DNA of 35,512 nt from Gammaproteobacteria bacterium (GTDB taxonomy: Bacteria; Pseudomonadota; Gammaproteobacteria; JAJPIJ01). The notes under the pieces were generated by a model, which saw nothing but the letters and a program-made list of their open reading frames with translations, made no database searches and was not told where the DNA came from. Below are positions 14,988-22,080 of the stretch, piece by piece. The translations under genes were made by a program, and so were the position numbers. Each line of letters begins with the position of its first letter. The stretch's first letter is position 1. Location: positions 90,207 through 125,718 of the forward strand of contig JAJVHZ010000061.1 in the NCBI GenBank assembly GCA_022072255.1, in the 5' to 3' direction.

Positions 14988-15329
14988 ATGCACCAGTTCA
15001 GGCGATACGCTGCATGTATTGCAGCCAGCGTTACGGTTCTCTTCACGGCCGGAGCCGCGGCGGTGGAATGCTACCCGGAGGTCCGGATGCAGCAGGACCT
15101 CGACAGCCGCGGCTTCAGCCTGCGCGAATCGGTAAAGGCCGAGCGCATGGATCTGCTCGCCTACGCCAGCGATGCCGAAAAGAAGTGGGTGATCATGGCC
15201 AGGCCGGAGGAAGGCATGGTCTCCGGCGGTGTGCCCGGGGAGTCCACGCTCTGCCCGCTCGACGCCGGCGATGGCGACCTCGAAGCCTTGAAGGGCAGTC
15301 CGTACTTCCAGAAATTCTTCGGCAAATAG
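14988..15329 (+). CDS. Small secreted protein of unknown function (113 aa)
   Basis: ATG 14988 is preceded by AAGGA about 9 nt upstream. Residues 1-25 form a Sec signal peptide (RRYAACIAASVTVLFTAGAAA, cleavage near AAA/VE). The mature chain of about 88 residues is charged, with two cysteines (VECYPEV and STLCPLD) about 65 residues apart that could form a disulfide, and ends in GSPYFQKFFGK. I do not recognise a family. Frames extending upstream of 14988 lack a signal peptide at the start and look non-coding. It lies between fnr and fixLJ but is transcribed in the opposite direction, so functional linkage is uncertain. Confidence 0.75.
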   Translation: MHQFRRYAACIAASVTVLFTAGAAAVECYPEVRMQQDLDSRGFSLRESVKAERMDLLAYASDAEKKWVIMARPEEGMVSGGVPGESTLCPLDAGDGDLEALKGSPYFQKFFGK

Positions 15330-15409
15330 CGCCGCCGGAAGGCCCGGGCGCGTCGGCCGGGACGATCCCCGTGTTCCCGCCGGCCGGCGTCTGCCGCGTT
15401 CACGTTCGC

Positions 15410-15787
15410 CTACCGATATCCCTGTCCGCCGTGCTTGGGGTCGATGGCCTTGCCGAGCGAGAGCGACATCATCAGCAGCGCGATACGCTCGTGCATGATG
15501 AGCGTGTGCTGATTGCCGCTTTTCACCATGTGCTGGCGCAGCGCCTCGCGCACGTCCTTGGAACCGGTGACGTCGATGATGATATCGACCCTCTCTCCCT
15601 CGCGAGCCAGCTCCATGAAGTCCGAGGTGACCCGTATCCCGTTTTCGCGCGCCAGGCGCATGCCGGGGAGATCGAGATTCAGGTCGGCAACGCCCGCCAC
15701 TTCGACGAACGGCGCGGCGATCAACTGCTTCAGCAGCGGCGTGCCGGTCTCACCGGCACCGATCATGGCTATGCGGAATATCGTCAT
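15410..15787 (-). CDS. Stand-alone Rossmann-fold NAD(P)-binding protein
   Basis: 125 residues from ATG 15787, chosen because GGAGAG sits 7 nt upstream (an in-frame ATG at 15811 is possible). It opens with IAMIGAGETGTPLLKQL, a GxGxxG dinucleotide motif, followed by an acidic strand end (VAGVADLNLD) and a third-strand IIIDVTGSKDVREAL, the layout of the NAD-binding half of Gfo/Idh/MocA or homoserine dehydrogenases. The catalytic domain is absent and the chain ends soon after the fold. It lies downstream of fixLJ on the same strand, 135 bp away, separated by a hairpin. It could sense or bind NAD(H) rather than catalyse; this is inference. Confidence 0.72.
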   Translation of the reverse strand: MTIFRIAMIGAGETGTPLLKQLIAAPFVEVAGVADLNLDLPGMRLARENGIRVTSDFMELAREGERVDIIIDVTGSKDVREALRQHMVKSGNQHTLIMHERIALLMMSLSLGKAIDPKHGGQGYR

Positions 15788-15868
15788 GGGTGCGCTCTCC
15801 AGCCGGGGCATGGGTATGGCCCGGGAAATGTACGGCGGTCCTAGCCAGAAGCATGCCAGTCAAACGTA

Positions 15869-15906
15869 CCCGATCGTCGCGCGCCCGCATGTCGCGGGCG
15901 ATCGGG
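15869..15906 (-). terminator. Hairpin downstream of fixJ
   Basis: Outer arms CCCGATCG (15869-15876) and CGATCGGG (15899-15906) are perfect; an inner CCCGC/GCGGG pair adds to the stem with a 7-nt bulge. It lies 16 nt after the fixJ stop. With no T-run, termination efficiency is unclear; it may separate fixLJ from the Rossmann gene. Confidence 0.4.
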
Positions 15907-15922
15907 ACTCCGTCCCCGTGAC

Positions 15923-16540
15923 CTACCCGCTTCCCCGGAGCTTGAGGTGCGACGCCACCAGTTCGGCGAGCGAGCGCACCTCCATCTTCTCCATCACGTG
16001 TGCGCGATGCAGCTCCACGGTGCGCTCGCTCAGCCCGAGGTCTATCGCGATGACCTTGTTGGCCTGACCGGCGACCACCCGCTCCATGATCTCGCGTTCG
16101 CGCGGCGTGAGCTTGTCGCGCCGATCGCACAGGGACTGGCGCTCCACATTGGTATTGCGCCGCGCGATGTCTTCCCTGAGTGCTGCCTGCACGCGATCCA
16201 GCAGATCCTGATCGTTGAACGGCTTTTGCAGGAAATCGAAGGCCCCCTTCTTGATTGCCCGCACCGCCATCGGCACGTCCCCGTGGCCGGTGATGAAGAT
16301 GACCGGCAGGCGCATCCCCTTCGCGCACATCCGCTCGAAGAGCTCCAGGCCGCTCATGCCGGGCATGCGGATATCCAGGAGCACGCAACCTCCCTGCTCG
16401 CTGGAGACCTCGGCCAGAAACGCCGCCGCCGAGGGAAACAGGGCGGACGTCAGGCCGACGGAATCCAGCAGCATGCGCAGCGAGCCGCGCACGGCATCGT
16501 CGTCATCGACCACGAAAACGATCTGTTCGGATTCACGCAT
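15923..16540 (-). CDS. fixJ: FixJ-family response regulator
   Basis: 205 residues from ATG 16540, which overlaps the fixL stop by 8 bp (a TTG two codons earlier is possible). The receiver has the acidic cluster VVDDDD (D12-D15), phosphoacceptor D56 (LLDIRMPGMSG), T84 (FITGHGD) and K106 (FLQKPF). A linker leads to a LuxR/NarL-type helix-turn-helix: LTPREREIMERVVAGQANKVIA, then LSERTVELHRAHVMEKM. It is the cognate partner of the adjacent kinase and probably activates fnr through the box at 14654-14661. Related TodT/StyR regulators share this layout, so target genes beyond fnr cannot be inferred. Confidence 0.9.
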   Translation of the reverse strand: MRESEQIVFVVDDDDAVRGSLRMLLDSVGLTSALFPSAAAFLAEVSSEQGGCVLLDIRMPGMSGLELFERMCAKGMRLPVIFITGHGDVPMAVRAIKKGAFDFLQKPFNDQDLLDRVQAALREDIARRNTNVERQSLCDRRDKLTPREREIMERVVAGQANKVIAIDLGLSERTVELHRAHVMEKMEVRSLAELVASHLKLRGSG

Positions 16541-18086
16541 GTTCAACGGGCAGTGCGATCGGCAGCGAGACGTGGAATTCCGCGCCGCCGCCCTCGTGTT
16601 CGCTGTACCAGAGACGACCGCCGAAGGCGGCCACGATGCTGCTGCTGATCGAGAGGCCCAGGCCCATGCCGTGCGCCTTGGTGGTGAAAAAGGGGACGAA
16701 CAACCGTTCTACATCGGCAGGGCAGATGCCCGGGCCGCGGTCGGCCACCGAGAATTCTATCGTCTCATCCGGGCCGCGCGCCGACCTTATCTCGACGACG
16801 CGCTGCGCCGGCGGCGCATCGGCCATCGCGTCGATCGCGTTGCGGACGAAATTCAGCGCCACCTGCTGGACCTGCACGGAGTCGCCCTGCACCGGCGGCA
16901 GCTTCGGGGCGAGCGCGAGTTCCACGCGCGTGTAGTGATGCCGAAGGTCGACGTCGGCGAAACGGATCACCGCGCGCAACTGCTCGTTGATGTCGACCAG
17001 CTCGCTGCGGACCTCCTCGCGGCGCATGAACCCCCGCAGCCGCTGGATGATGTCGCCCGCCCTCTCCGCCTGGCGCGCTATCTGCTCGAGGGCCTCCTCG
17101 ATATCCTGCGTTCCCTGGACGCCGCGGGCGAGCATGCGGCGCGCCGCCTGGGCGTAGGTGGCAATGGCCGTCAACGGCTGGGTGATCTCGTGCGCGATGC
17201 CCGAGGCCATCTCCCCCATGGTCGACAGCCGCCCGACGTGCGCCAGCCGCTCGCGCTGCTCGCGCACCTGCTGTTCCATCATCAACTCCGGGGTCCGATC
17301 CAGCACCTGGGCGACGAACAGAGGCTCCTCGTCCTGCACCGTGTAACTGCAATGCAGGCTGCATGGGGTGAGGCCGCCGTCGGGCCTGCGTATGCGGACA
17401 TCCCGCGTGCCGGGATCGCCCGCGCGCTGCGCCGCCTGCCTCATCTCATCGACGATGCCGCGGTCCTCGGCCGACACGATGTCGGCGAACTGGATGCCGA
17501 GGAGATCTTCCTGCGCGCGGCCGCATAGTCGGCAGAACTCGGGATTGACGGTACGTATGCGGCAGAGCCCGTCGGCCATGAAAATGCCGGCCGGAGCATT
17601 GTCGATGATCAGCCGCAATTCCGCCTCGCGTGCGCGGATGGCTGCCTCGACTTGCTTGCGCCAGGAAATATCGCGCACGATACCGACGAACTGCCTGCGC
17701 TCGCCGCGCGCCTCGCCGACCGCGATGTCCAGCGGGAAGACTGTTCCATCCTTGCGCAGGCCCTGCGCCTCGCGGCCGATCCCGATGATCTTCGGTACGC
17801 CCGTGCGCATGTAGTTGCGCAGGTACTGGTCGTGCTCGCGCTGCCAGGGATCCGGCATCAGCATCTTGACGTTGCGGCCGATGACCTCCGCGGCGCGATA
17901 GCCGAAGATGCGCTCGGCCGCCCGGTTGAACACCTCGATACTGCCCCACTGATCGATGATGATCAGGCCGTCGACGGCTGCATTCAGCGTCGCCTCGAAC
18001 CGCGCTCGATAACCGTCGGGCTCCTGCTGTGCTGTGCCCGCCGGTGTGCCCTCGGGCAGCGTGCCGGGCATTGGAACATGGTCCAT
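16533..18086 (-). CDS. fixL: FixL-like PAS sensor histidine kinase, possible heme oxygen sensor
   Basis: About 517 residues, soluble, with two PAS domains, HisKA and HATPase. PAS1 (about residues 28-145) closely resembles the heme PAS of FixL: LMPDPWQREHDQYLRNY carries H85 and IIGIGRE carries R105, the same 20-residue spacing as the heme-binding H200 and the ligand-sensing R220 of Bradyrhizobium FixL. PAS2 spans roughly 155-270. The phosphorylated His is H299 in GIAHEITQPL (Asn of the usual HELNQPL is Thr), and the ATP lid has DRGPGICP and FFTTKAHGMGLGLS. Non-heme PAS domains can share the His/Arg pattern, so heme binding is likely but unproven. The start could be 18116; neither start has a good ribosome binding site. 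Confidence 0.87.
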   Translation of the reverse strand: MDHVPMPGTLPEGTPAGTAQQEPDGYRARFEATLNAAVDGLIIIDQWGSIEVFNRAAERIFGYRAAEVIGRNVKMLMPDPWQREHDQYLRNYMRTGVPKIIGIGREAQGLRKDGTVFPLDIAVGEARGERRQFVGIVRDISWRKQVEAAIRAREAELRLIIDNAPAGIFMADGLCRIRTVNPEFCRLCGRAQEDLLGIQFADIVSAEDRGIVDEMRQAAQRAGDPGTRDVRIRRPDGGLTPCSLHCSYTVQDEEPLFVAQVLDRTPELMMEQQVREQRERLAHVGRLSTMGEMASGIAHEITQPLTAIATYAQAARRMLARGVQGTQDIEEALEQIARQAERAGDIIQRLRGFMRREEVRSELVDINEQLRAVIRFADVDLRHHYTRVELALAPKLPPVQGDSVQVQQVALNFVRNAIDAMADAPPAQRVVEIRSARGPDETIEFSVADRGPGICPADVERLFVPFFTTKAHGMGLGLSISSSIVAAFGGRLWYSEHEGGGAEFHVSLPIALPVEHA

Positions 18087-18139
18087 GGCGCGTATTGTCG
18101 TTAATCTGCGCGCCATACTCCACTACCCGGGAACCGCAT

Positions 18140-18859
18140 ATGGGGGTCGCCCTGCTGCTGGGCCTGCTGAGCAGCCTGCATTGCGCGGGCATGTGCGGGA
18201 GCGTCATCGCCGCGGCGACCTTCGGGATCGGTAGTGGCCGCCTGCCGCTCGTCGTGCTCGTGAACATGGCGCGTGTGGCAAGCTACGCGATCGCCGGCGC
18301 GCTCGCCGCGGGTGGGCTCGGCGCCCTGGCCGGCGGCACGCGAACCGGAGGACACCTGGCACTGAGCCTGTTCGCGGCGATCGTCATCGTGGCTGCGGGC
18401 CTGCAGGTCGGCGGCTGGCTGAACGTCTGGGCCGGCCTGGAACGTCTGGGCGGCCGCGCCTGGCAGCGCATCAGCCGCATCGCGCGCTTCCTGCTGCCGG
18501 TGCGCCGCCCGTGGCAGGCCGCGACCTTCGGATTGCTGTGGGGCTGGATGCCCTGCGGGCTCGTCTACAGCGCCCTGGGCTACGCCGCCGCCACCGGCAG
18601 CTGGCGTGACGGGGCGCTGTACATGCTCGCCTTCGGCGCCGGCACGCTGCCGGCAATGACGGGTCTGGGATTGTTCAGCACGCTGGCGACCCGGCTGCAG
18701 CAGCGTCAGGACTGGCGCCGGTTCGTGGGTGCGATTCTCATCGGGATGGCGGTTGTCACGCTGGCGATGCACCTGGCCCCCGGCGCGCACGGCCACGCGC
18801 CGGCTGCTGCGGCCGACGCCGGCGTGCCGCCTCCCCGACAACATGCCGGGCATCGCTGA
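18140..18859 (+). CDS. TauE/SafE (DsbD_2-type) membrane protein of the cbb3 assembly neighbourhood
   Basis: 239 residues with about six membrane helices, starting at ATG 18140. Two conserved Cys motifs mark this group: LHCAGMCG (C15, C19) in helix 1 and WGWMPCGLVYSAL in the second half. Homologues routinely lie next to ccoGHIS and fnr/anr, and are thought to help copper or redox supply to cbb3 oxidase, though the exact activity is unsettled. The His/Ala/Pro-rich tail (APGAHGHAPAAAADAG, ending HAGHR) might bind metal. It is divergent from fixL and convergent with ccoS. The sulfite-exporter name is a family label only. Confidence 0.85.
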   Translation: MGVALLLGLLSSLHCAGMCGSVIAAATFGIGSGRLPLVVLVNMARVASYAIAGALAAGGLGALAGGTRTGGHLALSLFAAIVIVAAGLQVGGWLNVWAGLERLGGRAWQRISRIARFLLPVRRPWQAATFGLLWGWMPCGLVYSALGYAAATGSWRDGALYMLAFGAGTLPAMTGLGLFSTLATRLQQRQDWRRFVGAILIGMAVVTLAMHLAPGAHGHAPAAAADAGVPPPRQHAGHR

Positions 18860-18930
18860 GCGCAGACCCGCCCGGCACGCCTGCGGCAGCCGCGGGCACG
18901 CGCCGACCTCAGCGCTGGCCCCGCCGGCAT

Positions 18931-18960
18931 CCCGCAATGCCAGGCGAGGCGCATTGCGGG
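18931..18960. terminator. 10-bp hairpin between convergent TauE-like gene and ccoS
   Basis: CCCGCAATGC (18931-18940) and GCATTGCGGG (18951-18960) are perfect complements around a 10-nt loop, ending 4 bp before the ccoS stop. It probably serves as a bidirectional terminator; no T-run is visible. Confidence 0.5.
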
Positions 18961-18964
18961 CCGC

Positions 18965-19135
18965 TCACTCCTCGCGACCGTCCGCCGGCGGGATGTCGTC
19001 GTCGTCCATGAGGATCTGGTGGGCCGGGCCCTCCAGATCGTCGAACTGACCCGAGCCGACCGCCCACAGAAAGGCCCAGACGATGACTCCCACCAACACC
19101 AGGGAGATCGGGATCAGCAGATAGATGATCTCCAT
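18965..19135 (-). CDS. ccoS: cbb3-type cytochrome oxidase assembly protein CcoS
   Basis: 56 residues from ATG 19135 (GAGG about 8 nt upstream; a longer frame begins at 19162 but the family start is MEIIYLLIPISL). One membrane helix is followed by the FixS/CcoS signature FLWAVGSGQFDDLEGPAHQILMDDD. CcoS is needed to place heme and copper in the catalytic subunit CcoN. It lies 10 bp after the ccoI stop, in the same operon. Confidence 0.94.
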   Translation of the reverse strand: MEIIYLLIPISLVLVGVIVWAFLWAVGSGQFDDLEGPAHQILMDDDDIPPADGREE

Positions 19136-19145
19136 GCAGCCGTCC

Positions 19146-21632
19146 TCAGCGCGCCTCGTCAACGCCGCGCAGGCGCAGCGCGTTACCCAGCACGAACAGC
19201 GAACTCAGCGACATGCCGGCGGCGGCGATGAGCGGGTTGATCAGTCCGAGCACCGCGGCCGGCAGTCCGATGACGTTGTAGAACAGCGCCCACCACAGGT
19301 TCCCGCGGATGATCCGGCGGGTCTTGCGCGCGTGATCCAACGCCTCGAGCACGCCGTGCAGGTCGCCTCGCAACAGCACCATGTCGGCGCTGCTATGCGC
19401 CAGGGCGGCGCCGCTGCCCATGGCGATCGATACCTGGGCGCCGGCCAGCACCGGCGCGTCGTTCACCCCATCGCCGACCATCATCACCACGGCGCCGCCG
19501 CCCTGCAACTCACGCACGGCACGCAGCTTCGCCTCCGGATTCATGCCGGCACGCCAGTCCTCGATCCCGATGGCGTCGGCGACCGCCGCCGACACCGGCT
19601 GCTGATCGCCCGTCAGCAACGTCACACTCAGGCCCCTGTCCCGCAGCGCGCGCACTACGGCGGCGGCCTCCGGCCGTATCTCGTCGAGCAACGTGAAGAT
19701 CGCGACCAGGCGATCCTCGCTCGCGAGCATCACGATCGTGCCGGTCCGCCCGGTCTGCCCGGCCGCCGGCGGGTGCAGGCCGGTGTGCCCGGCGATGAAC
19801 CCGGGCGAGCCGAGGAACCATCGACGGCCGCTTATCAGCCCGTGGATCCCGGCGCCGGGCTCATTGATCACACCGGTTGCGCCCGGCACGCACAACTCCC
19901 GCGCCGCCTCGCGGAAGGCCCGGGCGATGGGATGCTCGGAGTGCTGCTCGAGCGCTGCCGCCAGGGCGAGGCATTCCGCCTCGCCCTGGCGGCCGGGCAG
20001 GACGGTATGCGCCAGGCGCGGCGCTCCGTGCGTGAGCGTGCCGGTCTTGTCGAAGACGATATGCGTCACGCGCGCCGCCGTCTCGATGGCGGCGCCGCGC
20101 ACCACCAGAACGCCCCTGGACATCAGCGCATTGATGGCACAGGTGAGCGCCGCCGGCGCGGCCAGCGACAGCGCGCATGGACAGGTGACGACCAGCACCG
20201 CCAGCACGTTCGCGAACCAGTGCCCGGTGCCGGCGGCGATGCCCACGAGCGCGGTCAGCGACGCGATCACCAGCACCGCGCCCACGAACCAGCCGGCGAT
20301 GCGATCGGCGAGCGCAGTCAGCCGCGGACGCTCGCCGAGCGCGCGCTCCAGCGTCCCGACGATGCCGGCAAGCAGCGTCTTCTCGCCGACACGCGTCACC
20401 GTCATCTGCAACGGACTGTCGACGTTGATCGACCCCCCGAGGAGCACGGTGCCCTCCTGCTTGGGCACCGGCGTGCTCTCGCCGGTGAGCACGGATTCGT
20501 TGACGGTCGAAACGCCATCCGCAACCACGCCGTCGGCCGGGATCTCCTCGCCCGGGCGAACGAGCAACCGATCCCCCGGGACGAGTTCCGCCGGCGCCGC
20601 CATCTCCACTCCACCCTCGACGGCAGGGTTGAACCGGCGCGCCAGCAGCGGCAGGTGCCGTCCCATGCGCTCCACGGTCTCGGTGGCCCGCGCGCGCGCC
20701 ATGAATTCCAGGTACCGCGCCGCGAGCAGGAAGGTCACGAACATCACCACGGCGTCGAAATACGTCGCGCCGCGATCGGCCCACGTGTTCCATGCGCTGC
20801 CCAGGTAGGCCAGGAGGATACCGAGAGACACCGAGAGGTCCATGTTGAGCGTGCCGCCGCGCAGCCCCCGCCACGCCGATTGCAGGAAGCCCATGCCGGA
20901 GTAGAAGACGACCGGGGTCGTGAGCAGCAGGTTGACGGTGTTGAGGAACCGGCGGTGATCGTCTGCGATGTAGCCTTCGTCGAAATAGAACGCGGTGGCC
21001 ACCATCATCACCTGCATTCCGAGCACCAGGGCCACGCCCAGTCGGCGCAGCAGGAGCCGGCGATCGCGGTCGCTGCCCAGTTGTTGTCGCCGCGGATCGT
21101 AGGGCTGCGCGTCGTAGCCCAGCCGCTCGATGCCGCGGATGAGCCCGGAGATCTCGATGCCGGCGGCATGCACGACCCGCGCGCGGCGCGTGCTGTAATT
21201 GACCCCCACCTCCAGCACGCCGGGCTGCTGCGCCAGGTAACGCTCGATGAGCCACAGGCAGGCCGGGCAGGCCACCTTCCCGATCATGAGCGAGCACTCC
21301 GCGGTGCCGTCGCCGCGCTCGCTCGTGAACTGCCCGCGCACGGCGGGATGGTCGAACGCCGCCAGGCGTTCACGCACGGCCGCCGGCATCTCCTCGACGC
21401 GGGGCGAGGCGGTGGTGCGGTGCCGGTAGAATTCGGCGAGGCCGGCGTCGACGATCAGCTTCGCCGCGGCCTGGCAACCGCGGCAGCACATGGTCTGCCG
21501 CGCGCCCTCGATCTCCACCCGCAGGTCGATACCGGCCGGCACGGGTTCCCCGCAGTGGAAACAGCGCGCATCCGCGCGGGTCGGCATGTCCATGAGCATC
21601 GGGGAGACGGTCTCGGCAGTGGTGCTCGACAT
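19146..21632 (-). CDS. ccoI: CcoI/FixI copper-translocating P-type ATPase
   Basis: 828 residues; ATG 21632 is favoured by GGGAG 5 nt upstream. The N-terminus has the CcoI-specific metal motif CFHCGEPVP and MCCRGCQ, then a heavy-metal-associated domain with CPACLWLIE. Eight membrane helices are expected, with the transport motif CPC (residues 484-486), actuator TGEST, phosphorylation DKTGTLT (D528), SEHPIA and GDGVNDAPVLAGA. It exports Cu(I) toward the periplasm for cbb3 oxidase CuB assembly rather than detoxification. It is normally found after ccoNOQP-ccoGH; here the upstream neighbour is a sensor kinase, so the oxidase genes must be elsewhere. Confidence 0.95.
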   Translation of the reverse strand: MSSTTAETVSPMLMDMPTRADARCFHCGEPVPAGIDLRVEIEGARQTMCCRGCQAAAKLIVDAGLAEFYRHRTTASPRVEEMPAAVRERLAAFDHPAVRGQFTSERGDGTAECSLMIGKVACPACLWLIERYLAQQPGVLEVGVNYSTRRARVVHAAGIEISGLIRGIERLGYDAQPYDPRRQQLGSDRDRRLLLRRLGVALVLGMQVMMVATAFYFDEGYIADDHRRFLNTVNLLLTTPVVFYSGMGFLQSAWRGLRGGTLNMDLSVSLGILLAYLGSAWNTWADRGATYFDAVVMFVTFLLAARYLEFMARARATETVERMGRHLPLLARRFNPAVEGGVEMAAPAELVPGDRLLVRPGEEIPADGVVADGVSTVNESVLTGESTPVPKQEGTVLLGGSINVDSPLQMTVTRVGEKTLLAGIVGTLERALGERPRLTALADRIAGWFVGAVLVIASLTALVGIAAGTGHWFANVLAVLVVTCPCALSLAAPAALTCAINALMSRGVLVVRGAAIETAARVTHIVFDKTGTLTHGAPRLAHTVLPGRQGEAECLALAAALEQHSEHPIARAFREAARELCVPGATGVINEPGAGIHGLISGRRWFLGSPGFIAGHTGLHPPAAGQTGRTGTIVMLASEDRLVAIFTLLDEIRPEAAAVVRALRDRGLSVTLLTGDQQPVSAAVADAIGIEDWRAGMNPEAKLRAVRELQGGGAVVMMVGDGVNDAPVLAGAQVSIAMGSGAALAHSSADMVLLRGDLHGVLEALDHARKTRRIIRGNLWWALFYNVIGLPAAVLGLINPLIAAAGMSLSSLFVLGNALRLRGVDEAR

Positions 21633-22080
21633 CCTGACTCCCGGGCCGCGGATGTCAATTGCCCGTTCCGGCCGCCAGCGGTTTCCCCCGGGCTGTCGGG
21701 TTTTTGACGCTTGGAGACACCGATGTGCAATTCCGCATCCCCGCACCTCATAATCGACCCACCTGAGCATCTCGATGGAAGTGCCTGTCCGCCGTGTGTT
21801 TTTCCGGCGGGCGCGGGGCGGACGGTCGATGGGCGGCGCCGAGCGGGGGGATCGGCGTCTCTGGAGCCTTTCTTGCAGTGCGGTTCAAGCCATGCGAGGG
21901 CGCCGCGGCCTGCGGCATTTGCCGGGAACCATACCGGATTCCACATGAGAAACCGAATCTTGATCATCCTTTCCGCCGCCCGATCGGGGCCGATCGGCAT
22001 CAACGCCGTCGGTCGATGAGTCCGCGGGACCAGCCTCGCGGCGCGTTCACTCCGCAGACACATCCGCCACCGATCGCCCG
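21633..22080. other. Intergenic region between divergent ccoI and the multi-PAS kinase
   Basis: 448 bp. It holds a hairpin near 21790-21815 (GTCCGCCG/CGGCGGGC, one wobble pair, T-rich loop), the CCGATCGG pair at 21980-21997, and a short open frame at 21945-22019 (24 codons, MRNRILIILSAARSG) with no ribosome binding site. I see no FNR box for ccoI and no convincing promoter. Confidence 0.4.
21980..21997. repeat. Double palindrome CCGATCGG-GG-CCGATCGG
   Basis: The 8-bp palindrome CCGATCGG occurs twice with a 2-bp spacer, 83 bp before the kinase start. It is suitable as an operator for a dimeric regulator; the regulator is unknown. Confidence 0.4.

Noticed and set aside
21945..22019. 24-codon open frame, possible leader peptide before the kinase
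   Set aside because: It has no ribosome binding site and no regulatory codon run or attenuator hairpin.
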